This document shows, piece after piece, positions 31,908 to 40,086 of a stretch of 64,000 bases of DNA (within the stretch, counting starts at the first letter, position 1; each line of letters opens with the position of its first letter). The position numbers were made by a program, and so were the translations under genes. The stretch is taken from the NCBI GenBank assembly GCA_035295745.1, contig DATGIL010000075.1, positions 21,540-85,539 of the forward strand. The letters are read 5' to 3'. The notes under the pieces were generated by a model. The model was not told the DNA's origin. It saw nothing but the letters and a program-made list of their open reading frames with translations, and ran no database searches. Origin of the DNA: JAIQFL01 sp035295745 (GTDB taxonomy: Bacteria; Acidobacteriota; Terriglobia; Bryobacterales; Bryobacteraceae).

Positions 31908-32693
31908 ACAGGAGCAAGGAAGCTTTCCACGACTCCGAGATTCCGGCCGGCTTCGCACCATTTAACGTTCAGAACATCGATGGGCGATTTATGTGACCTA
32001 CGCCATGCAGGATCCTGAGAAGCACGACGACGTCGCGGGAGCGGGACGCGGGTACGTCGATCAGTTCTCGCAAGATCGGCGGCTGCTGGTGCGGCTGGAA
32101 CTTCGATTGGATGAATTCCCCGTGGGGCGTGGTGCGGACACCTGGGAACTTCGGCAAGCTAAGTACTTGTTTTCAGAAGTCCGCCTGCGTATCGCCAAAT
32201 CGCTTGCTAACGCGCGCGGCTCGTAAGCGCACGTATCGCGCGAAGGTAGCTTACGAGCCGCGACCGTGAGGGAGCGTTGCCGCCACCCCGCTAAAGCAGT
32301 CAAGATCGCTTGCTGACGCGCGCGGCTCGCAAGCACGCGCATTCCCCGAACGTATTGGGGTAAGTTACGAGCCACGCCCCGTGAGGGAGTGTTCTTGCCA
32401 AGAAAACGAGACCGTATTTCTGAAACGGTGTACTAAGCCAGAAGTTGCTGGTGGGCAACTTCGGGAGCGGTCAGATCGCTGCATTCAACGCGGAATCCGG
32501 CAAATTCCAGAGCATGATGAATGGCGACGGCCTACGGGGACTCAAGTTCGGGAACGGAAACGCCGCAGGCCCGGCTAAGTTTCTGTTTTTCGCTGCCGGA
32601 ATTCAAGCGGAATCCCACGGCCTGTTCGGCACCCTGGCACCGCTCGGAGGCAAGGACGGCGACACCGGTCAAGACAAAGGGCAGGATGACTAG
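31908..32693 (+). pseudogene. TIGR03118-family gene, frameshifted and split by an insertion
   Basis: The C-terminal half of a TIGR03118-type exported protein is readable in pieces: SEIPAGFAPFNVQNIDGRF, then after a frameshift VTYAMQDPEKHDDVAGAGRG and YVDQFSQDRRLLVRLE, then in another frame WMNSPWGVVRTPGNFGKLS, ending at 32163. The coding text resumes at 32433 as LSQKLLVGNFGSGQIAAFNA and runs through GLFGTLAPL to a TAG at 32691-32693. Joining across the 269-nt insertion with one copy of the duplicated ctaag restores NFGKLSQKLLVGNFG in frame. The 5' half is missing up to the M14 gene. Family recognition is from memory of its conserved phrases. Confidence 0.85.
32164..32432. mobile_element. MITE-like insertion of repeat A (269 bp) with 5-bp target duplication
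   Basis: The element is flanked by ctaag at 32159-32163 and 32433-32437. Its ends are imperfect inverted repeats: left tacttgttttcagaagtccg and right, reverse complemented, tacaccgtttcagaaatacg. Inside are two repeat A units (cgcttgctaacgcgcgcggc near 32200 and cgcttgctgacgcgcgcggc near 32308, with their gagccgcgaccgtgagggag partners). It encodes no protein and would need a transposase in trans. The precise reconstruction of the host reading frame makes an insertion event the best explanation. Confidence 0.82.
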
Positions 32694-32705
32694 CGTTCAA
32701 AAGTT

Positions 32706-32753
32706 AAGGCACGAGGGCGAAGACCGAATCCGCCGGTCTTCGCCTCGTGCCTT
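32706..32753 (-). terminator. Long hairpin terminator, probably bidirectional
   Basis: The arms 32706-32726 (aaggcacgagggcgaagacc...) and 32734-32753 pair over 20 bp with a single bulged base around a 7-nt loop. On the minus strand the hairpin is followed by aactttt. It lies 3' of the AAA+ gene and 3' of the TIGR03118 relic. Confidence 0.85.
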
Positions 32754-32778
32754 GAGTACCAGGAACAGGTGTGAAGAC

Positions 32779-33957
32779 TTATCGCCTGGTGGCTTTTCCG
32801 TTCAACGAACGAGGCATTTCCGTTACAGCACCTGCCGTGAAGGTGCCAATCGGCGGGGAGATGGAAGTATCCACCATCTGCACCATGGCGTAGGCGGGCA
32901 TGTCTTCTGCCTCTTTCGAAAACGTCAGGCGATTGTTCTGCTCGTCAAAATCGACGCCGATCAGATCGCCGCCGCGCACCTGCTCGGTCGCGATCAAGTT
33001 CGACAGCGGATGCACCAGGTTGCGATCGATGGCACGCTTCAGGTGGCGGGCGCCATACTTCAGATCGGTACCCTCGCGAAGCAGGTAATCCTTGGCGCCA
33101 TCGGTAAGCGAGAATACGAACGGTGCGCCGTTGGCCGAGGTGAAGATGCGCTGTTGCACGATGTTCAATTCAAGCGTCAAAATCTTACGCAACTCTGCAA
33201 CACCGAGGGCCTTGAACACCACCGTCTTGTCGATGCGGTTCATGAACTCGGGGGAGAACTTCTTGCGTGCCGCATCGACGCCGGCGCGAGCGATCTTGTC
33301 TCCAGTCTTGTCGTCCATCACGCCGGAGGCATGGCGCCGCTCGATCTCACCAGCGCCGAAGCCCAGACTCGGCCGCAGGATCGAACTCATCTCGGCCGCA
33401 CCCAGGTTGCTGGTCATGAAAATGAGCGCGCGCGAGAAGTCTACGCGGCGATTGTCACCCAGTGTCAGCGTGGCCTTGTCCAAGATTCCCAGCAGCAGGT
33501 TCCACAGCGCGTCGCTGGCTTTTTCGATTTCGTCGAACAGCACAAAGCTGAGCTTGATCCGTTCCGTGTGGTACTGGTTCAGCACTTCCTGGCTCAGCAA
33601 CGGATGCGTCTCACGATGTCCGAGGTAGCCCGGGGGCGAGCCGATCAGCTTGGCGATTTCGTGACTGTGCTGGAACTCCGCACAATCGATCTTGATCACC
33701 GCGCGCGCGTCTCCTAAGAGACTCTCCGCAGCGGCTTCCACCAGCCGCGTTTTGCCCGAGCCGGTTGGCCCCATAAAGAGGAAGTTGCCAATCGGCCTCC
33801 CAGGGCAGGACATCCCAGCCAAATGCGTCTGATAAATGTTTATAATCTGATCGATTGCTTCGTTCTGGCCGACGATTCGCTTTCGAAGGTCCGACTCCAG
33901 CTTCTCGGCCTCAAGCCCGGTTTGCGTCGGATCCAGCAGTTTGTTCAAGCGCCCCAT
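32779..33957 (-). CDS. Single-ring Clp/Hsp100-type AAA+ ATPase
   Basis: A 392-residue protein resembling only the second AAA+ module (D2) of ClpA/ClpB. Motifs: RIVGQNEAIDQI (box II), Walker A GPTGSGKT (63-70), pore-loop neighbourhood GSPPGYLGHRETHPLL, Walker B FVLFDEIEKAS, sensor 1 IFMTSNLG, the arginine-finger region FSPEFMNRIDKTVVF, and the small-domain sensor 2 LKYGARHLKRAIDR. There is no N-terminal domain, no D1 ring and no ClpB middle domain. I see no clear ClpP-binding IGF/L loop, so an unfoldase working alone or with an unknown partner is as likely as a protease subunit. The ATG at 33957 has a ggag-type Shine-Dalgarno; a longer frame adds 14 residues. Confidence 0.85.
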   Translation of the reverse strand: MGRLNKLLDPTQTGLEAEKLESDLRKRIVGQNEAIDQIINIYQTHLAGMSCPGRPIGNFLFMGPTGSGKTRLVEAAAESLLGDARAVIKIDCAEFQHSHEIAKLIGSPPGYLGHRETHPLLSQEVLNQYHTERIKLSFVLFDEIEKASDALWNLLLGILDKATLTLGDNRRVDFSRALIFMTSNLGAAEMSSILRPSLGFGAGEIERRHASGVMDDKTGDKIARAGVDAARKKFSPEFMNRIDKTVVFKALGVAELRKILTLELNIVQQRIFTSANGAPFVFSLTDGAKDYLLREGTDLKYGARHLKRAIDRNLVHPLSNLIATEQVRGGDLIGVDFDEQNNRLTFSKEAEDMPAYAMVQMVDTSISPPIGTFTAGAVTEMPRSLNGKATRR

Positions 33958-34082
33958 GTTTCTACTCCCTCTCTCGATTCCCAATCCCAACAAGGTCATC
34001 GCACTTTGGAAATAAGCAATTTCGATGCCAGAACTGGGGCGCGTTCAAATGCTTGTAAATATTCGGCTTCAGGTAAGGACTG

Positions 34083-34793
34083 TTACTTTTTGGGACGGGA
34101 GGGGCGCATTTCCACGCGGCTGATCATGGTTCGCGAGTGAACACGTAACACAAGCCCAACAGTTTCAGCGACGTCCTCCGGGGCAATCATCCAACTGGCA
34201 TCCCCTGGATGTTGTCCGGAGAATCCCGTGTCTACGCTGCCCGGCATGATGGAACAGACGCGTACGTTGTCGTGCCGGTGGTCAAGCATCAGAGCTTCGG
34301 TAAATGCATTCAGTCCTGCCTTCGACGCGTTGTACCCCGCGCCTCCCGTGAACGCGTTCTTCCCCGCGAGGCTGGAAATATTGACGATGAAGCCGCCACC
34401 GCGCTTCGTAAATCGCGGAAGCGCCTCGTGGCAGCAGTAGAAAACACCGTTGAGATTGAGGTCGATGTTGCGGTGCCACTCTTCCGGAGTCATATCCGCG
34501 ACCTTGCGGAAGGCGCCCTGGCCGGCATTATTGACGAGAATGTCGAGGCCGCCAAATTCTTCATCCACGTCACGGAAAAACTTGCGCACCTGATCGAGAT
34601 TGCTGACGTCGGCGACGTACCCCGCAGTCCTTCCGAGCGGCCGCAACTCGCTCAAGGCGCGATCCAGCGATTCCTGGGAGCGCCCGCAGATGGCGACGAC
34701 GGCGCCTTCCCGCAGCAGGTATTCGGCAATAGCTCGCCCAATCCCGCGGCTGCCGCCGGTAACAATGGCTATCTTTCCAGTGAGTTTTTCCAT
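34083..34793 (-). CDS. Short-chain dehydrogenase/reductase
   Basis: A 236-residue NAD(P)-dependent oxidoreductase of the classical SDR family. The nucleotide-binding motif is VTGGSRGIGRAIAEYLL (residues 11-27), the NNAGQGAF motif is at about 88-95, and the catalytic Ser, Tyr and Lys are in NISSLAGKNAF and AGYNASKAGLNAFTEAL. The Arg after the first beta strand (ICGRSQES) suggests NADP preference, as in FabG-like 3-ketoacyl-ACP reductases, but the substrate cannot be named. The ATG at 34791-34793 begins right before the first strand; an in-frame GTG is 15 nt upstream. Monocistronic by position. Confidence 0.9.
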   Translation of the reverse strand: MEKLTGKIAIVTGGSRGIGRAIAEYLLREGAVVAICGRSQESLDRALSELRPLGRTAGYVADVSNLDQVRKFFRDVDEEFGGLDILVNNAGQGAFRKVADMTPEEWHRNIDLNLNGVFYCCHEALPRFTKRGGGFIVNISSLAGKNAFTGGAGYNASKAGLNAFTEALMLDHRHDNVRVCSIMPGSVDTGFSGQHPGDASWMIAPEDVAETVGLVLRVHSRTMISRVEMRPSRPKK

Positions 34794-34941
34794 GCATAGC
34801 GGATGCACGCTGACAACGATCGGATGCAGACTCGACTTATGTAGTACACAGGTATTATTTCGAGTGTGAGGGGCTGAGGTATCGTATGGGGGCTGAGGTG
34901 TCGCGTGACGCGCTGTAGGTACTGTTAGAATAGTGACAGGA

Positions 34942-35940
34942 ATGTCCTCCAGCGCGACCCGATCCCCCCTGCGCCAGTTGCTGGAGAACCGAATTTCGCA
35001 GTTGTCGACAGAAGTAGAAGGTCTTTTCGTCGACGCCCGCGAGCGCAGCCGGCGTGAATACGCGGATCAGTTAAATCAGATCGTGCGGCGGATTTGCCAG
35101 TCGGATAGCACCGAAACACTGGGCGCAACGCTGTTGGACGGTGCCCGTTCATTCGCAACGGTCGCGGCACTATTCGACATCGACGGGGACATGGCCAAGG
35201 GACGGCAGATCTGCGGTGTTTTGGAAGACGCGGCCGAGGCGTTCCGCTCCTTGGAGATTCCGCTTTCCTATGCCGCGGCTTTGGCAGGAGCGGTGGAGAC
35301 TCGCGATCCGGTGGTCACGGTGACGACTCCGGGTGAAGTTTCGGCTGACCTGATGAGCGTGGTTGGGCACACCGGAGATGGCCGCGCCTCGATATTTCCG
35401 CTGGTGGTGCGCGAACGGGTGATTGCGTTGCTCTACGCATGGGGCGCGGTGCAGGGATCGACTCTGGAGATGCTGACACAGGTGGCATCGTCGGTTTGGA
35501 GCGTCTTGTCGAGACCGGCGCCCGTGGAACTGCTGCAGATCGCTCCGGCCCCGCTGGCGGCAGCCACTGAGCCTGAACCACAGGTTGAACCCGAGCGTGA
35601 AGAGAAATCTGAACCGCAACCAGCATCGGAGCCGGCTTCGGCGTGGGAGCGGCTGGGACCAGAGGAGCAGCAGATTCATTTGCGAGCGCAGCGCTTCGCG
35701 CGGGTACAAGTGGCCGAGATGCGCCTCTACAACGCGGATGCGGTCCAGGCAGGACGGTCACGACGCGACATTTACGATGCGCTTCGCAAGCCCATCGATG
35801 CTTCCCGCCAGAAATTTCGCGAGACCTATTTTTCCGCATGCGCCAGCATGGTGGACTACCTTCACTTGGAAATCGTCCGAATTTTGGCAAACGATGATCC
35901 GGAAATACTCGGAAAATATTATCCCGGCTCGCTCGTCTAA
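34942..35940 (+). CDS. Unknown protein with GAF-like middle and conserved C-terminal helix region
   Basis: A 332-residue cytoplasmic protein that I do not recognise. Residues 1-55 form an amphipathic helix (RQLLENRISQLSTEVEGLFV, with RERSRREYADQLNQIVRRIC). Residues 60-190 alternate strands and helices in a GAF-like pattern (TLGATLLDGARSFATVAALF, RASIFPLVVRERVIALLYAW). A Pro/Glu-rich linker (AATEPEPQVEPEREEKSEPQ) joins a C-terminal helical domain (LRAQRFARVQVAEMRLYNAD, ending in DDPEILGKYYPGSLV). Such linker-plus-FARV/AEMRLY endings occur in acidobacterial proteins of unknown role, possibly signalling. TAGAAT ends 10 nt before the ATG; a GTG at 34933 is the alternative start. Confidence 0.72.
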   Translation: MSSSATRSPLRQLLENRISQLSTEVEGLFVDARERSRREYADQLNQIVRRICQSDSTETLGATLLDGARSFATVAALFDIDGDMAKGRQICGVLEDAAEAFRSLEIPLSYAAALAGAVETRDPVVTVTTPGEVSADLMSVVGHTGDGRASIFPLVVRERVIALLYAWGAVQGSTLEMLTQVASSVWSVLSRPAPVELLQIAPAPLAAATEPEPQVEPEREEKSEPQPASEPASAWERLGPEEQQIHLRAQRFARVQVAEMRLYNADAVQAGRSRRDIYDALRKPIDASRQKFRETYFSACASMVDYLHLEIVRILANDDPEILGKYYPGSLV

Positions 35941-35981
35941 CGTGCGAACGGCTCGGTTCACTGACTTGGTTAGCACGTGGG

Positions 35982-36106
35982 AAGGCGCTTGCGCACGCGC
36001 GCGGCTCGCATTGGAGTCCCGACCGCAGAATTCGGAGCGATGCCGGCGTCGTATGGTGGCGCGCGCGGCTCGCCTTCCGGCTACGACCGTGAGGGAGTGG
36101 TTTCCG
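35982..36106. repeat. Dispersed repeat A, copy overlapping the 5' end of the transglycosylase gene
   Basis: gcgcttgcgcacgcgcgcgg at about 35988 and gcgcgcgcggctcgc at 36058, then gctacgaccgtgagggagtg, are repeat A words. The repeat supplies the candidate start codons of the next gene. Confidence 0.75.
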
Positions 36107-38356
36107 AAGAGCACCTGTCCGCACTCGATAAAACAGTTAGTGGCGTTTTCGTGCGCGTGTTTGGCAGCCTTCTCCGCCGCGCTCGCACTGCCGCCGGCCA
36201 GTCCCGCGCCGCAGACCGCGACCAAGCGGAGTGGCGTGGCGCACACGTCGGCGCGCACCACGGTGCACACCACTGCGAAGGCCGACGACCTGGCGTCGCT
36301 GGTGCGGGACTGGCGCGCCGATCCGACTCCTGGCCGACACTCGTTGGTGGAGTCGTTTGCCGTTGCGCATGCTAAGGAGAATTCCGGATCGCTGGCTCGT
36401 CTGGCTTTGGGACTGGGCGAAGTGGAGCAGAAAAATTACGCGGCTGCGATCGCCGATCTGAAAAAAGTGCAGGGAAAACTTCCCCAGGTGGCAGATTACA
36501 CGGCTTACTATCTGGCGCTGGCACGCGTGGAATCGAGCGATTTTAGCGGCGTCGCGAAGGACCTCACGCCCATTCACTCCGGGGAAGTCCGTTCTCCGCT
36601 ATCGGGGAAAGCCTGGGTAGTAGAGGCGCGGGCACTCGAGTCGACGGATGCATCGGGCGCTGTACGACTATTGCGAGAACACTACAGCGAACTTCCGCAG
36701 CCGGAAGGAGACGTGACGCTCGGAGAAGCCTACCAGTCGGCGCAAGATCTGCCTCACGCGGCGGATTTCTACCAGCGCGTCTACTACCAGTACGTGAGCG
36801 GCGAACCGGCAAGCCGGGCCGCGGCAGCGTTGCTCACGTTGAAAGACTCGATGGGAGCTTCGTTCCCGCGGGCCCTTCCCGAACAGCAGTTGCATCGCGC
36901 CGACCGGTTGCTGGAGGTGCGCGACTATAACCGCGCGAGGAGCGAATATCAGTCGATTGTCGACGAGGCCAGCGGTGCTTCACGGGATCTGGCCCGCGTG
37001 GGCGTCGGCGCGGCGGATTTTCTGGCCGGCAAGACTGCGGCCGCCTGCTCCTATCTGCGAGCGTTGGACCTGCCGGCTTCCGAGGCGGACGCGGAGCGCG
37101 AATACTATCTGGAGGAGTGCGGCCGCAAATCGTCGGATGAAACCGCCACGATGACGTCAGTGTATCGGCTGGGCAAGGAGTATCCCAAGTCGCCGTGGCG
37201 TTTGAAGGCCATTCTGAACGCGTCGAATCGCTTCCTGGTGACCAACCGGCCCGACGACTACGTACCGTTGTACAAGATCGTCTACACCGAGTTTCCAAAC
37301 GATCCATCGGCGGGCGTGTGCCACTGGCGGGTGGCGTTCCAGGCCTATCTGCACGACAGGCCGGATGCGCTATCGCTGATTCGAGAGCATCTGAGAACTT
37401 ACCCGGGCCACTCCACCACCGGGCCCGCGCTGTATTTTCTCGGACGGCAGTATGAGCAGGCGGGCGATCCCGGCAGTGCGCGAGCGGCATACCTGCGTCT
37501 GACGCAGACCCTGCAGAATCACTACTACGCGATGATCGCGCGCGAGCGGCTCGGGCGGCCGGAACTGAGTGCCGTTACAGCGAATGCCGAGACGACGAAG
37601 TTTCTGGCGAATCTCCAGTTGACCGAGCCTAAGCCCGTGACTTCGGCAGCCACCCGCGCCACCACGGTGCGCATCGAGCGTTCGCGGACTCTGCGCAGCG
37701 CCGGGCTGCCGGATCTGGCCGATTCGGAATTGCGATTCGGCTCGCGCACCGACGGACAATCGGCGCTGCTGGGGATGGAGATGGCGGACGCGGCGGAGCA
37801 GCCTCACCAGGCCATGCGGATCATGAAATCAATGGGGGGCGACTATCTCAGCCTGACCATCGACCAGGCGCCGCGGAAATATTGGGAACTGCTGTTTCCA
37901 CTGCCGTTTCGCAGCGACCTGATGCAGGAGGCGCGGTTGAAGGAGTTGGATCCGTATCTGCTGGCGGGTTTGATTCGCCAGGAATCGGAGTTCAACCCGA
38001 AGGCGCTCTCGCCGGCGAATGCCTACGGTCTGACGCAAGTGCGGCCTGCCACGGGACGCCAATTTGCGCGGCGGGTGGGAATACAGCGATTCAGTAACGG
38101 GCTGTTGTTCCAGCCGTCGGCGAATTTGAAGATCGGGAGTTTGATCCTGCGATCGATGCTCGATCAAAATGGGGGAAAGGTGGAGCAGACTCTCGCGGGA
38201 TACAATGCGGGTCCGGCGCGTGCCGCCGAGTGGCTGACGTGGAACACATATCGCGAGCCCGCCGAATTTGTGGAATCGATCCCATTCACGGAGACTCGCG
38301 AATACGTGCAGGCCGTATTGAGGAACGCGGAAATTTACAGGAATCTATATCGATAG
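36089..38356 (+). CDS. Soluble lytic murein transglycosylase (GH23) with TPR-like region
   Basis: A protein of about 755 residues that cleaves peptidoglycan between MurNAc and GlcNAc. A signal peptide (KQLVAFSCACLAAFSAALAL) leads into a long superhelical region of TPR-like helices (about residues 60-560: LARLALGLGEVEQKNYAAAI, GEAYQSAQDLPHAADFY and ALYFLGRQYEQAGDPGSARA). The catalytic SLT domain is C-terminal: LIRQESEFNPKALSPANAYG with the catalytic Glu, followed by LTQVRPATGRQFAR, and LAGYNAGPARAAEW, then EFVESIPFTETREYVQAVL. This is the Slt70 layout. The start is uncertain: GTG 36089 (used here), ATG 36053 and GTG 36138 are in frame, and the first two lie inside repeat A. The gene lies 148 nt after the preceding gene. 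Confidence 0.87.
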   Translation: MREWFPKSTCPHSIKQLVAFSCACLAAFSAALALPPASPAPQTATKRSGVAHTSARTTVHTTAKADDLASLVRDWRADPTPGRHSLVESFAVAHAKENSGSLARLALGLGEVEQKNYAAAIADLKKVQGKLPQVADYTAYYLALARVESSDFSGVAKDLTPIHSGEVRSPLSGKAWVVEARALESTDASGAVRLLREHYSELPQPEGDVTLGEAYQSAQDLPHAADFYQRVYYQYVSGEPASRAAAALLTLKDSMGASFPRALPEQQLHRADRLLEVRDYNRARSEYQSIVDEASGASRDLARVGVGAADFLAGKTAAACSYLRALDLPASEADAEREYYLEECGRKSSDETATMTSVYRLGKEYPKSPWRLKAILNASNRFLVTNRPDDYVPLYKIVYTEFPNDPSAGVCHWRVAFQAYLHDRPDALSLIREHLRTYPGHSTTGPALYFLGRQYEQAGDPGSARAAYLRLTQTLQNHYYAMIARERLGRPELSAVTANAETTKFLANLQLTEPKPVTSAATRATTVRIERSRTLRSAGLPDLADSELRFGSRTDGQSALLGMEMADAAEQPHQAMRIMKSMGGDYLSLTIDQAPRKYWELLFPLPFRSDLMQEARLKELDPYLLAGLIRQESEFNPKALSPANAYGLTQVRPATGRQFARRVGIQRFSNGLLFQPSANLKIGSLILRSMLDQNGGKVEQTLAGYNAGPARAAEWLTWNTYREPAEFVESIPFTETREYVQAVLRNAEIYRNLYR

Positions 38357-38398
38357 TGGAGCAGGTCACCGGCCGGCTCCTATTGGGCAGAGTCGGCG

Positions 38399-38455
38399 AA
38401 CGCCGGAAAGGTCTCGACAGGAGCGTCGAGACGGCGAACAGGAGTGTTTTGCGCC
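38399..38455. repeat. Repeat B, single copy
   Basis: gtctcgacaggagcgtcgagac forms a hairpin, followed by ggcgaacaggagtgttttgc, matching repeat B. It lies in the gap between the convergent transglycosylase and radical SAM genes. Confidence 0.75.
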
Positions 38456-38469
38456 AAGGCTCAATTGGG

Positions 38470-39909
38470 TCATTGCACCAAAACGCGTAACTCGTCATTG
38501 GCTTCCGCGGGCGTCTCGGTTTCGAGTTTTGCCGGCGTGCCGGAGCCGCGCTGGAGCACCGCTTCGAGCACCGGACGCATCTGGGCGACACGCTTCGCCC
38601 GAAGAATGAAATCCCAAAGCGGCTCGAATTTCTTCCATCCTGCTGCGTAAGCGGCGTGGCGCAATCTTCGAGGCCAGGTCGGCTTGGTCATCGCACCCTG
38701 AAGGATCGCGGACCAGCGATAGAATTGGCGATACGCGCGCCAGTAGCCTTCTTCCAACTGCTCGGGCGTCATCTTCGCGGGACGGAACACGGTGTGACGC
38801 GTGTCGTAGACGTCCCAATCGCGATGCAGCATGCGGCCTTGCGCTTGCATCCGCGCGTGGAGTGCCGTGCCGGGGTAAGGCGTCAGGATGTGGAAGGTCG
38901 AGGTTTCGATGCCCTGTCGAATCGCCCACTCCACGGTGCGGTCGAAGACGCCGGGGTCGTCCTCGTCCATACCGAAGACGAAGCTGCCGTTTACCATGAT
39001 CCCGAGGCCGTGCAATCGCGCGATGGCCTCGCTGTAGTCGCGGTTCAGGTTCTGATATTTGCGCTGCTCCTTCAAGGCGGCGGTATTGATGCTTTCGAAG
39101 CCCACAAACAGGCTACGCAGCCCACAGGCCGCGGCTTTTTCGAGTAGCCGCGGTTCGAAACGCTGCTCCAAAATGGAGTTCACGGTGCCGGCCGCCTGCC
39201 ATACGCGACCCATCCCCTTCATGCCGTCGAAGAGTTGACCGGCGAAGCGGCGGGCGCCGAACAGGTGGTCATCGAGGAAGTAGAGATGGCGGCCGGGAAG
39301 ACGTTCGATTTCGGCGAGCGCATCGTCCACGGTCTGCGTGTAGAACGAACGGCCGCCCTGGAAGAACGCTTCCTTGTAACAGAAATCGCAAACGTGCGGA
39401 CAGCCGCGCGTGACCACGATGGAGTTGGGGACGAGATACAGGTGGCGCTTGATCAGGTCGCGGCGGATTGGTGGCAGACCTTCGAGCGTGCGGATCTGTG
39501 AATCGTAGCGGCGCTGGGGACGTCCCGCGCGGTAATCGGCGAGAAAGCGCGGCCAGGTGTCCTCACCGGGTCCGGTGAAGATGGCGTCGGCGTGTTGCGC
39601 GGCCTCTTCGGGCAGCGACGTGACATGCAGGCCGCCCAGGCAGACAAAGATGCCACGACTGCGATAGCTGTCGGAGATCTCATATGAGCGGCGCGCGCTG
39701 GTGATGTAGACCTGAATCACCACCATATTCGGAGAGTCGTCGAGGCGGATACGTTCGACATGTTCGTCGGTGATGAGGGCGCGATCTTCGGGTGAAAGGT
39801 ACGCGGCAAGCGTCGCGAGTCCGAGCGGCGGGAAAAGCGAGTACTTGATGGGACGGAAGAGAGGACTGGTGGCTTCGGTGAGCGCGGGGAGGATGAATTT
39901 GACGAACAT
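38470..39909 (-). CDS. B12-binding-type radical SAM protein
   Basis: A 479-residue radical SAM enzyme. Residues 1-140 form a Rossmann-like B12-binding domain (KYSLFPPLGLATLAAYLSPE, MVVIQVYITSARRSYEISD, FVCLGGLHVTSLPEEAAQHA) that lacks the usual DxHxxG cobalamin-His loop, so it may not bind cobalamin. The radical SAM core has the cluster motif CPHVCDFC (Cys170, Cys174, Cys177), then FLDDHLFGARRFAGQL and GLRSLFVGFESINTAALKEQ and VNGSFVFGMDEDDPGVF. A C-terminal DUF4070-like segment follows (MTPEQLEEGYWRAYRQFYRW). Relatives include hopanoid-modifying and other lipid- or natural-product-modifying enzymes; the substrate is unknown. The start codon follows a good promoter at 39920-39949. Confidence 0.85.
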   Translation of the reverse strand: MFVKFILPALTEATSPLFRPIKYSLFPPLGLATLAAYLSPEDRALITDEHVERIRLDDSPNMVVIQVYITSARRSYEISDSYRSRGIFVCLGGLHVTSLPEEAAQHADAIFTGPGEDTWPRFLADYRAGRPQRRYDSQIRTLEGLPPIRRDLIKRHLYLVPNSIVVTRGCPHVCDFCYKEAFFQGGRSFYTQTVDDALAEIERLPGRHLYFLDDHLFGARRFAGQLFDGMKGMGRVWQAAGTVNSILEQRFEPRLLEKAAACGLRSLFVGFESINTAALKEQRKYQNLNRDYSEAIARLHGLGIMVNGSFVFGMDEDDPGVFDRTVEWAIRQGIETSTFHILTPYPGTALHARMQAQGRMLHRDWDVYDTRHTVFRPAKMTPEQLEEGYWRAYRQFYRWSAILQGAMTKPTWPRRLRHAAYAAGWKKFEPLWDFILRAKRVAQMRPVLEAVLQRGSGTPAKLETETPAEANDELRVLVQ

Positions 39910-39919
39910 ACTAGTTTCG

Positions 39920-39949
39920 ATAATAGAGTACTTTGCAATTTAAAGTCAA
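39920..39949 (-). promoter_or_regulatory. Sigma-70-type promoter of the radical SAM gene
   Basis: On the minus strand TTGACT (39944-39949) and TATTAT (39920-39925) are 18 nt apart in an AT-rich stretch. The -10 ends 10 nt before the ATG at 39909 and there is no Shine-Dalgarno, so the transcript is predicted to have a leader of only a few nucleotides. Confidence 0.6.
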
Positions 39950-40086
39950 TAACCATGGGAAACACAAATGACAGGGGAGAAGTTCCTGGGCGGCGTTTAG
40001 GGCGGGACAGGGGGATTGAGCGTATCCCAATGCGAGCAGTACCTGCGCCGGGAACTAAGGGAACCTGATGGCGTCTAAGCTGGCAA

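Noticed and set aside
32445..32693. Independent small gene of 82 codons
   Set aside because: It is the C-terminal end of a TIGR03118-type protein whose upstream part lies across the insertion, so it is part of a pseudogene.
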